6,675 nt of DNA from an uncultured Bacilli bacterium. Lineage in GTDB: Bacteria > Bacillota_I > Bacilli_A > RF39 > UBA660. The DNA is taken from positions 1 to 6,675 of the forward strand of contig CANRAQ010000049.1 of the NCBI GenBank assembly GCA_947628725.1, written 5' to 3'. Position 1 is the stretch's first letter, and the number at the start of each line of letters is the position of its first letter. This document shows, piece after piece, positions 1-5,358 of this stretch. The notes beneath the pieces are model-generated. The model was not told where the DNA came from. It saw nothing but the letters and a program-made list of their open reading frames with translations, and searched no databases. The position numbers and the translations under genes were made by a program.

Positions 1-18
1 AATTAGAGTGGTGATTAT

Positions 19-2583
19 ATGGAAAAAATAATTATGGTAGATGGAAATAATTTATTATTTAGAAGTTATTATGCAACTGCCTATAATGGAAATTTTATGA
101 AAAACAGTAAAGGATTACCTACAAATGCATTATTTGGATTTGTTAATATGATAAATAAGATAGTAGCAGAAGAAAAACCTACATATATGATAGTTGCATT
201 TGATAAGGGAAAAACATTTAGACATGAAAAATATGATTTTTATAAAGGTGGAAGATTAGAAACACCAGAGGAATTAAAAATTCAATTTCCTATCGCAAAA
301 GAATTATTAGACGCCATGGGAATCAAATATTATGAAATAGATAATTATGAAGCAGATGACATAATAGGAACATTTGCTAAATACTGTGATTTGGATGATA
401 ACTATGATGGACTAATAATAAGTAGTGATAAAGATCTATTGCAACTTATATCTAAACATGTAGAAATGAAATTATTAAAAACTAAAGATTATATAAGATA
501 TAACGAAGACAGTTTTAAAACTGATTGGGGTATAGATCCAATAAATATAATAGATTTAAAAGCCCTAATGGGAGATAGTAGTGACAATATTCCTGGTGTA
601 AAAGGGATAGGTGAAAAGACTGCATTAAAACTTTTAAATGAATATAAGACATTAGATGGTATATATGAAAATATAGATAACATCAAAGGCGCTACTCAAA
701 GTAAATTAATAAGTGATAAAGAAAATGCATATATGAGTTATGAAATAGCTACTATATATAGGGATGTTCCTATGGATATAAATATTAAAGATATTAAATA
801 TTTAGGTCCTAATGATAAACTTATAAATTTATATGAACAATTAGAATTCTATTCATTTTTAAAAGATGTAAAAAGAGAAGAAAAAGAAGAAAATATAGAA
901 TTTAAAATAGTAGATGATATAGATAAAATTAATATAACTTCAGATACTGCAATATATTTAGAACTTAGTGATGTTAATTATCATAAAGGTAAATTAATAG
1001 GAATGGGAGTTTATAACGAGTCTAATTCTATATTTATACCCGGTGAAGTCTTAATTAAAAATCCCAAATTTTTAAGTGAAGTAAATTTATATACATATGA
1101 TTATAAAAAGGTACTTGTAGCATGTAAAAAGAATAATATAAATATAAATAATGTAGTATTTGATACTGCTCTTGCTTCATATTTACTAGAATATAATATA
1201 AAAGATGATATAGCATACTTAGCTAATCAATTAAATTATAAGTTACCATTTATAACACAAATAAAAGATGAAAATATAAGTATTGGACAAGTATGTGTTT
1301 CTAGAGCCAAATTTATTTATGAAACTAAAAAAATGTTAGAGGATAATCTAAAATCTAAAGGTATGTATGATTTATTTAAAAATGTGGAAATTCCTTTAAG
1401 TGAAGTTTTAGCTGATATGGAATATACTGGTTTTAAAGTAGATAGAGATATTTTAATTGAGATGGGTGAAGAGATAAAAATAAAGATAGAATTACTTACA
1501 AAAGATATATATAACTATGCTGGAGAAGAATTTAATATATCATCTCCTCAACAGTTAAGTGAAATTTTATTTGAGAAATTATCATTACCTCATAAATCTA
1601 AAAAGGGAAAAACAGGATATTCAACTGCTGCAGATGTACTAGAAAAATTAAAAGATAAGCATCCTATAATTAATTTAATATTAGAGTATAGATTAATAAC
1701 AAAACTGTATACAACATATATAGAAGGATTGTTAAATTATATCCATGATGATGGTAAAATTCATACAATATATACACAAACATTAACAAGAACAGGTAGA
1801 CTTTCTAGTATAGAACCTAATTTACAAAATATACCTATAAGAAATGAATATGGAAAACTTATAAGAAAAGCATTCATACCTAGTGAAAATTCAATAATAG
1901 TAAGTGCGGATTATTCACAAATAGAACTTAGATTATTTGCTTGTATGGCAGATATAAAATCTTTAAAAGATGCATTTATATCTAATATAGATGTTCATAC
2001 TAAAACCGCAAGTGATATATTTAAAGTTCCAATTGAGGCTGTAACTAAGGATATGAGAAGAGTTGCTAAAGCAGTTAATTTTGGAATTATTTATGGAATA
2101 AGTGGATTTGGTCTTTCTGAAAATTTAAATATAGATACAAAGCAAGCAACAAAATTTATATCAGATTATTATGATACATATCCAGGTATAAAAAATTATA
2201 AAGATGAAGCTATAAAAAAAGCACATGAGGATGGATATGTTAAAACTAAATATGGTAGAATTAGAACTATACCAGAACTAGATAATAAAAACTATATGAT
2301 AAGAAGTGGTGCCGAGAGAATCGCATTAAATACACCTATACAAGGTACTGCTGCAGATATAATTAAAATAGCTATGGTAAATTTATATAATGAATTTAAT
2401 AAACGAGGACTTAAAAGTAAAATATTAGTTCAAGTTCATGACGAATTAGTAGTAGATTGCGTAAAAGAAGAATTTGAAACGGTCAAAAATCTTATGAAAG
2501 AAGTAATGGAAAATGTAATAAATTTAGAAGTTCCACTTATAGTAGATATAGAATATGGAGATAATTGGTACGAGGCTAAATAA
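19..2583 (+). CDS. polA: DNA polymerase I (5' nuclease + inactive 3'-5' exo domain + polymerase)
   Basis: Replicative gap-filling and repair polymerase that removes RNA primers and fills gaps in Okazaki fragments and excision repair; cytoplasmic. The 854 residues are close to the usual length of Firmicute Pol I. Residues 1 to about 290 are the 5' nuclease: MVDGNN at 6-11, acidic pair D113-D114 in EADD, and GDSSD at 185-189 leading into the helix-hairpin-helix (PGVKGIGEKTA). About 293-440 is the 3'-5' exonuclease fold, but its first motif reads YLEL (313-316) where proofreading enzymes have DxE, and the third motif also lacks its Tyr/Asp, so this domain should be inactive, as in Bacillus and Taq. 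The polymerase domain has motif A with D631 (DYSQIELRL), motif B with R680, K684, F688, Y692, and motif C HDE with D808. All polymerase catalytic residues are present. The ATG is three bases after GGTGAT (10-15), matching other genes here. The promoter lies outside the window. Confidence 0.98.
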   Translation: MEKIIMVDGNNLLFRSYYATAYNGNFMKNSKGLPTNALFGFVNMINKIVAEEKPTYMIVAFDKGKTFRHEKYDFYKGGRLETPEELKIQFPIAKELLDAMGIKYYEIDNYEADDIIGTFAKYCDLDDNYDGLIISSDKDLLQLISKHVEMKLLKTKDYIRYNEDSFKTDWGIDPINIIDLKALMGDSSDNIPGVKGIGEKTALKLLNEYKTLDGIYENIDNIKGATQSKLISDKENAYMSYEIATIYRDVPMDINIKDIKYLGPNDKLINLYEQLEFYSFLKDVKREEKEENIEFKIVDDIDKINITSDTAIYLELSDVNYHKGKLIGMGVYNESNSIFIPGEVLIKNPKFLSEVNLYTYDYKKVLVACKKNNININNVVFDTALASYLLEYNIKDDIAYLANQLNYKLPFITQIKDENISIGQVCVSRAKFIYETKKMLEDNLKSKGMYDLFKNVEIPLSEVLADMEYTGFKVDRDILIEMGEEIKIKIELLTKDIYNYAGEEFNISSPQQLSEILFEKLSLPHKSKKGKTGYSTAADVLEKLKDKHPIINLILEYRLITKLYTTYIEGLLNYIHDDGKIHTIYTQTLTRTGRLSSIEPNLQNIPIRNEYGKLIRKAFIPSENSIIVSADYSQIELRLFACMADIKSLKDAFISNIDVHTKTASDIFKVPIEAVTKDMRRVAKAVNFGIIYGISGFGLSENLNIDTKQATKFISDYYDTYPGIKNYKDEAIKKAHEDGYVKTKYGRIRTIPELDNKNYMIRSGAERIALNTPIQGTAADIIKIAMVNLYNEFNKRGLKSKILVQVHDELVVDCVKEEFETVKNLMKEVMENVINLEVPLIVDIEYGDNWYEAK

Positions 2584-2615
2584 TTTTTAAAAAAATACTT
2601 TTCTTTTTGCTAAAA

Positions 2616-2626
2616 TATGCTATAAT
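2616..2626 (+). promoter_or_regulatory. Extended -10 promoter for the 2645-3573 gene pair
   Basis: TATGCTATAAT is a perfect extended -10 element (TG, one base, TATAAT at 2621-2626). No good -35 is seen at 16-18 bp spacing (only T-rich CTTTTC/TTTTCT), which extended -10 promoters tolerate. Transcription would begin near 2633, directly on the ribosome binding site AGGGTGAT (2634-2641), leaving a leader of only about 12 bases. Confidence 0.75.
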
Positions 2627-2644
2627 AAATATTAGGGTGATGAT

Positions 2645-3187
2645 ATGGACACTTTAGAAGATATTAAAGTTAGTATAAAAAATAATCCCAATTTAAACGA
2701 CGATATAAGGAATAAACTTATGGAGTTAATACTTATTTTTAAAAAGAAAATACCAAATATAGATTTATCTAGATTAAATGAAAGATTAAAAACTGTAAAA
2801 TTTGGAAAAATAAGTAAGTTTGAAAGAAAGGGTACATATTATTACGACGTATTAAAAAATGAAATATTATTTTCTAAAAACCTTGAAGGTAATTATGATA
2901 TAGATAACTTACTTATTAAGGCAATTTTAGAAATGACTACTAGTACTGCAACATATACAGGATTTAGTTCTGATGAAAAATTGGTTGCTCTTAACTTAGC
3001 GTATACAGAAATACTTGCTAATTATATAATAGGGAATGAGGGGGATTCTGATTTAGAAGAAGAAATGCTAATAACTAATCTTTTAAGTCATATTATTGGC
3101 AAAGATACTATGTTTAATTCCTATTTTATGAATAATGGGGAGCCTATAATAAAAGCTATGCAAGATGCGGAGGTAGGTTTGTTATGA
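2645..3187 (+). CDS. Conserved-looking protein, possible degenerate zincin metalloprotease
   Basis: 180 residues, no signal peptide or membrane segment, so probably cytoplasmic. I cannot name it with certainty. An N-terminal helical part (1-50) is followed by a strand-rich stretch (50-78, with YYYDVLKNEILFS) and a helical C-terminal half. The middle has the layout of a gluzincin-type metallopeptidase: where such proteins carry HExxH plus a downstream NExxTE-like motif, this one reads KAILE at 92-96 and NLAYTE at 117-122. The zinc-binding His residues and the catalytic Glu are absent, so if the homology is right it is a dead protease that may act as a binding protein. The resemblance is inferred by eye. 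The ATG sits three bases after AGGGTGAT (2634-2641), behind its own promoter. It overlaps the next gene by four bases (ATGA), indicating translational coupling and probably a shared task. Confidence 0.85.
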   Translation: MDTLEDIKVSIKNNPNLNDDIRNKLMELILIFKKKIPNIDLSRLNERLKTVKFGKISKFERKGTYYYDVLKNEILFSKNLEGNYDIDNLLIKAILEMTTSTATYTGFSSDEKLVALNLAYTEILANYIIGNEGDSDLEEEMLITNLLSHIIGKDTMFNSYFMNNGEPIIKAMQDAEVGLL

Positions 3188-3573
3188 GTATAGTAGAATT
3201 TGATAAAAATATGAAAACTAATGAAAGATTAAGTACTGTAATTTTAGACGGACTAAATAGAATATACAATGCAAAATTAAATGAAGTGCTTAAATCTGAT
3301 GAATTTGCAAAAGAACTTGTTCTTATTGGCAATTTATATTCTAACCAAGTAAAAAATGGTAAAACAGATGAAAATAGTATAGAATCATTTAAGACATATG
3401 TAGAAGGAATAGATAAAGTACCTTTTAAAAATTCTCATACTGATTTAGATGTTGCAGCTAAAATGATAGGTGAGGATATGGATATATCTTTTGTAGAGTT
3501 TGATTCACGTAATAAGAAAGCATTATCTGCATCAGATTATAAGGCAAAAGAACTTGGAATAAAAAGGTTATAA
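3184..3573 (+). CDS. Small hypothetical protein, translationally coupled to the upstream gene
   Basis: 129 residues, soluble, rich in Lys, Asp and Glu, with no transmembrane segment, signal peptide, Cys cluster or motif I recognise. The first two thirds look mostly helical (DGLNRIYNAKLNEVLKS; FAKELVLIGNLYSNQ), and the C-terminal part (about 100-129) is charged and ends in KELGIKRL. The start codon overlaps the previous stop as ATGA, and a full GGAGGT (3169-3174) lies inside the upstream gene at good distance, so the start is well supported. The gene is second and last in a two-gene operon: an intrinsic terminator begins within its final codons. Function unknown; its only clue is coupling to the putative zincin-fold protein, which suggests a partner or complex (inference). 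Confidence 0.82.
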   Translation: MSIVEFDKNMKTNERLSTVILDGLNRIYNAKLNEVLKSDEFAKELVLIGNLYSNQVKNGKTDENSIESFKTYVEGIDKVPFKNSHTDLDVAAKMIGEDMDISFVEFDSRNKKALSASDYKAKELGIKRL

Positions 3574-3589
3574 AAATATGGCCTTTTTT
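3561..3589 (+). terminator. Intrinsic terminator overlapping the end of the 3184-3573 gene
   Basis: The arms 3561-3572 (AAAAAGGTTATA) and 3577-3588 (TATGGCCTTTTT) pair over 12 bp, including two G-U pairs, around an AAAA loop, and the 3' arm runs into a T tract ending at 3589. The stop codon TAA (3571-3573) lies at the top of the stem, so the gene's last codons form the 5' arm. Confidence 0.8.
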
Positions 3590-3590
3590 C

Positions 3591-3619
3591 TTGACTTAAA
3601 TTTTTATATATAATAAAAT
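3591..3619 (+). promoter_or_regulatory. Sigma-A-type promoter for the 3660-3917 gene
   Basis: TTGACT (3591-3596) and TAAAAT (3614-3619) are separated by exactly 17 bp, directly after the preceding terminator's T tract. A better-looking TATAAT at 3609-3614 would be only 12 bp from the -35. The predicted start near 3626 gives a leader of about 34 bases, longer than others in this window. Confidence 0.7.
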
Positions 3620-3659
3620 TAATTTGTAAGAAGAAAAACATAATATCTAGGAGGTATAC

Positions 3660-3917
3660 ATGAAAAAAAGTATGGAGCTAGTAAAGTTTAATTTGACTCC
3701 AAAAATGTCTTCTTTACTCATTAAGTTCAACAATTTAAAACATGAACTTGCTCAATTAAAAGAATTATATGACCTAGATAAAGATGAAAAACTGCTAACC
3801 AAAATAAAACAAATAGAAAGTGAATTAAATACTTGTAGAACACAATTTATTATAGATTTTAGAAATAATAATCATGATGAAATTATAGAGTATTTAAATT
3901 TGAGAGATCAAAAATGA
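3660..3917 (+). CDS. Small coiled-coil protein of unknown function
   Basis: 85 residues, highly charged, without membrane segments, signal peptide or Cys motif. A central stretch (about 18-62) has heptad-like spacing of Leu, Ile and Lys/Glu (LKHELAQLKELYDLDKDEK, then KIKQIESELN) and probably forms two helices of a coiled-coil hairpin. The remainder (65-85) is polar and rich in Asn and Asp. The start has the strongest Shine-Dalgarno in the window, AGGAGGT (3649-3655), suggesting efficient translation. It is a monocistronic unit with its own promoter (3591-3619) and terminator (3903-3929). I do not recognise the family; a small scaffold, adaptor or regulatory binding protein is possible, but nothing in the sequence decides this. 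Confidence 0.8.
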   Translation: MKKSMELVKFNLTPKMSSLLIKFNNLKHELAQLKELYDLDKDEKLLTKIKQIESELNTCRTQFIIDFRNNNHDEIIEYLNLRDQK

Positions 3918-3929
3918 TCTCTTTTTTTT
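3903..3929 (+). terminator. Intrinsic terminator containing the stop codon of the 3660-3917 gene
   Basis: A perfect 8-bp stem, AGAGATCA (3903-3910) with TGATCTCT (3915-3922), closes an AAAA loop and is followed by seven more T residues. The TGA stop codon (3915-3917) is the first part of the 3' arm. Confidence 0.9.
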
Positions 3930-4001
3930 GAAGAAATTTTCATGAAAAAAAAGGAAATCAATTACTTTTAGATAATAATATATATAGGTAGTAAAAGTTC
4001 T

Positions 4002-4016
4002 AGTTTTGTCGAAACT
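4002..4016. repeat. Short inverted repeat upstream of the STAS-sigma operon
   Basis: AGTTT (4002-4006) and AAACT (4012-4016) are inverted around TGTCG. The site sits just before the candidate promoter elements of the operon and could be an operator, but arms this short are common by chance in such AT-rich DNA. Confidence 0.25.
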
Positions 4017-4046
4017 GTATAAAAGTAAATAAAAATGTGCTAAATT
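4017..4046 (+). promoter_or_regulatory. Candidate promoter of the STAS-sigma operon
   Basis: The -10 region at 4038-4046, TGCTAAATT, can be read in two ways. As a sigma-A site it is an extended -10 (TG, C, TAAATT) with no -35. As a forespore-type site it resembles the SigF -10, with GTATA (4017-4021) 16 bp upstream matching the GHATR-like -35 known for SigF/SigG. The second reading would mean autoregulation by the sigma factor encoded downstream. Either way transcription would start close to the ribosome binding site GGAAGGTGA (4052-4060). Confidence 0.45.
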
Positions 4047-4064
4047 AAATAGGAAGGTGAATAT

Positions 4065-4412
4065 ATGTTAACAGTAGGCACTGAGTTTAGAAAGGGAATA
4101 TTATTTGTAAGGTTAAAAGGTGATTTAAATAAAGAAAATGTAGATAAACTTAATAAAAGGGTAACAAGTGTAGTAAAAGATAGCGGTATAAGAAATATAG
4201 TATTTAATTTTTCAAATCTTAAATCTATAGATATAAAAGGTATAAATACTATATTATACAATTATGAGTTATGTAGAAATAATAAAGGTAGAAGTTTGAT
4301 GTGTGGTAATAACGATAACATCAGAAAGAAGTTAAAAAAGACTAGATTAATTAATTATATATATGAAACACCAGATGAATTAAGTGCTATGAAAATATTA
4401 AATTTAGGGTGA
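4065..4412 (+). CDS. STAS-domain anti-anti-sigma factor, SpoIIAA/RsbV-like, phosphosite missing
   Basis: 115 residues, about the length of SpoIIAA, spanning one STAS domain. In known systems such proteins bind an anti-sigma kinase and free the sigma factor, and are switched off when the kinase phosphorylates a Ser in D-S-(S/T)-G. Recognisable parts are the first strands (GILFVRLKGDLN, 11-22), the strand IRNIVFNFSNL (42-52), and the phosphorylation loop followed by its helix (SIDIKGINTIL, 54-64). The loop reads D56-I57-K58-G59: the phosphoacceptor Ser is replaced by Ile and the next residue by Lys, so classical control by phosphorylation is impossible. The ATG follows GGTGA (4056-4060). The sigma-factor gene starts four bases after the stop, and no SpoIIAB-like kinase gene lies between. 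Family assignment is firm; its role as an active antagonist, a constitutive one or a relic is open. Confidence 0.9.
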   Translation: MLTVGTEFRKGILFVRLKGDLNKENVDKLNKRVTSVVKDSGIRNIVFNFSNLKSIDIKGINTILYNYELCRNNKGRSLMCGNNDNIRKKLKKTRLINYIYETPDELSAMKILNLG

Positions 4413-4416
4413 TATA

Positions 4417-5073
4417 ATGGAAGAGATAACAGATTTAATAATGGATAACAAAAGACTTATATATTCGATTGCTAACAATTTTAAGAACTATAAAAGTAAA
4501 GAAGATTTATTTCAAGCAGGTTGTCTAGGATTAATTAATGCATATAAAAAATATGATCCTTCAATGAATTGTAAATTTACTACATATGTTTATCCTTATA
4601 TATTAGGTGAAATGAGAAAACTTGTAAGACAAGATAAAGGTTTAAAAATAAGTAGAGAGATAACTAAATTAAATTTAAAAATAGAAAAAGCATATGTATT
4701 ACTTACACAAAAACTTATGAAAGAACCTACTATAACAGAAGTAGCAGATTATTTAAATGTACCTGAATTTTATGTTAGTGAAGCTATCAATAGTTTAAAT
4801 AAAATTAAAAGTATAGATGAACCTATAAATAGTGATGGTAAGGAATTTACCTTACAAGATGTAGTAGGTAAGATGGATAATATAGATGATTTAATTATGC
4901 TAAAAGAAAGTTTAAAAACACTTAATAAAGAAGAGATGGAATTAATAAGTAATAGATATATAAAAGATTATACGCAAACACAAACATCTAAAATAATTGG
5001 TATGAGTCAGGTTCAAGTATCTAGAAAAGAACAAAAAGTATTACAAAAATTAAAACAAAAAATGGTAGCTTGA
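4417..5073 (+). CDS. RNA polymerase sigma factor, SigF/SigG/SigB-like group
   Basis: 218 residues, a group 3 sigma-70 factor that directs core RNA polymerase to alternative promoters. Region 2 spans about 8-77: EDLFQAGCLGLINAYKKYDP (29-48) is the core-binding region 2.2 and the melting/-10 region follows to about 74 (KFTTYVYPYILGEMRK at 53-68). Region 3 is about 78-130 and region 4 about 165-215, with the -35-binding helix-turn-helix at 184-208 (GMSQVQVSRKEQK), typical of sporulation and stress sigmas. There is no region 1.1. Length is a little below SigF/SigG (about 250), mostly at the N-terminus. The start is three bases after AGGGTGAT (4406-4413), which overlaps the stop of the STAS gene, so both should be cotranscribed and coupled. 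Subfamily cannot be fixed by eye. An anti-sigma partner, if any, is not in this window. Confidence 0.93.
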   Translation: MEEITDLIMDNKRLIYSIANNFKNYKSKEDLFQAGCLGLINAYKKYDPSMNCKFTTYVYPYILGEMRKLVRQDKGLKISREITKLNLKIEKAYVLLTQKLMKEPTITEVADYLNVPEFYVSEAINSLNKIKSIDEPINSDGKEFTLQDVVGKMDNIDDLIMLKESLKTLNKEEMELISNRYIKDYTQTQTSKIIGMSQVQVSRKEQKVLQKLKQKMVA

Positions 5074-5092
5074 TTTAAACATAATTCACCTT

Positions 5093-5117
5093 AACTTCAT
5101 ATTATTATGAAGTTTTT
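5093..5117 (+). terminator. Intrinsic terminator after the sigma-factor gene
   Basis: AACTTCATA (5093-5101) and TATGAAGTT (5106-5114) form a perfect 9-bp stem with a TTAT loop. The T tract after it is short (TTT then AATTT), so efficiency may be moderate. It lies 20 bases after the stop. Confidence 0.75.
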
Positions 5118-5157
5118 AATTTGTGGAATACTTTTGAAACAAAAATAATAAATTTTA

Positions 5158-5186
5158 TTGAAACAAATAAATATTTATGTTATAAT
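5158..5186 (+). promoter_or_regulatory. Strong promoter of the tRNA-Ser gene
   Basis: TTGAAA (5158-5163), a 17-bp spacer and TATAAT (5181-5186) preceded by TG one base away make a near-consensus sigma-A promoter with an extended -10. The expected start near 5193 lies about eight bases before the mature tRNA. Confidence 0.9.
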
Positions 5187-5200
5187 CTATATGTGGCTGT

Positions 5201-5291
5201 GGAGTAGTACTCAAGAGGCTGAAGAGGCGCCCCTGCTAAGGGTGTAGACCGGGCAACTGGTGCGAGGGTTCAAATCCCTCCTGCTCCGCCA
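5201..5291 (+). tRNA. tRNA-Ser, anticodon GCT, CCA encoded
   Basis: A complete class II tRNA reading AGC/AGU serine codons. The acceptor stem is GGAGTAG (5201-5207) with CTGCTCC (5281-5287), including one G-U pair, then discriminator G5288 and genomic CCA (5289-5291). The D stem is CTC (5210-5212) with GAG (5224-5226), and the anticodon stem is CGCCC (5228-5232) with GGGTG (5240-5244). The loop CTGCTAA has anticodon GCT at 5235-5237. The long variable arm, ACCGG (5248-5252) with CTGGT (5257-5261) and a GCAA loop, is the serine hallmark. The T stem is GAGGG/CCCTC around TTCAAAT (5269-5275). It is a single-gene unit with its own promoter and terminator. Confidence 0.97.
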
Positions 5292-5299
5292 TTTTTATT

Positions 5300-5325
5300 A
5301 ATAATATTAAATATTATTTTTTTTT
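5300..5325 (+). terminator. A/T-only hairpin terminator after tRNA-Ser
   Basis: AATAATA (5300-5306) and TATTATT (5312-5318) pair perfectly over 7 bp and are followed by seven further T residues. The stem has no G-C pair and is weak alone, but its place right after the tRNA and the long T tract favour a terminator or processing signal. Confidence 0.6.
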
Positions 5326-5332
5326 GACTAAA

Positions 5333-5343
5333 TATGATATAAT
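5333..5343 (+). promoter_or_regulatory. Extended -10 promoter of the VanZ-PAP2 operon
   Basis: TATGATATAAT contains TG, one base and a perfect TATAAT (5338-5343). The 17-bp-spaced -35 position lies in the preceding T tract (TATTTT) and is poor. Transcription should start near 5350, on the ribosome binding site itself, so the leader is extremely short. Confidence 0.7.
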
Positions 5344-5348
5344 TAAAT

Positions 5349-5355
5349 AGGTGAT
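5349..5355 (+). promoter_or_regulatory. Ribosome binding site that selects a TTG start
   Basis: AGGTGAT lies three bases before TTG at 5359. The same GGTGAT-plus-three spacing occurs before the ATG at 19, 2645 and 4417, so the TTG is the real start. The first in-frame ATG (5401) has no comparable site. Confidence 0.8.
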
Positions 5356-5358
5356 AAT

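Noticed and set aside
489..686. Minus-strand open frame of 65 codons inside polA
   Set aside because: Lies wholly within the catalytic 5' nuclease coding sequence, has no ribosome binding site, and shows only the hydrophobic composition expected from antisense AT-rich codons.
2584..2610. Terminator directly after polA
   Set aside because: A-rich and T-rich runs can pair weakly, but there is no G-C-containing stem and no proper hairpin; polA may read through into the next operon.
3937..3948. Perfect palindrome TTTTCATGAAAA as an operator
   Set aside because: Twelve-base palindromes of this composition are expected many times by chance in 6.7 kb of AT-rich DNA, and it is over 100 bases from the next start codon.
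3964..3998. ACTTTTA / TAAAAGT inverted repeat as a hairpin
   Set aside because: Seven-base A/T-rich arms with a 21-base loop, no T tract and no conserved motif; too weak to call a regulatory RNA.
4040..4261. Minus-strand open frame of 73 codons opposite the STAS gene
   Set aside because: The + strand frame is a clear STAS domain; the antisense frame has no recognisable family or start signal.
4417..5073. Naming the sigma factor sigF
   Set aside because: The STAS gene upstream suggests it, but SigF, SigG and SigB are close relatives, and the missing SpoIIAB plus the altered STAS loop make orthology uncertain without a tree.
5324..5343. TTGACT (5324-5329) as the -35 of the VanZ promoter
   Set aside because: Only 8 bp separate it from TATAAT at 5338, and no -10-like hexamer lies 15-18 bp downstream. 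The extended -10 explains the promoter better.
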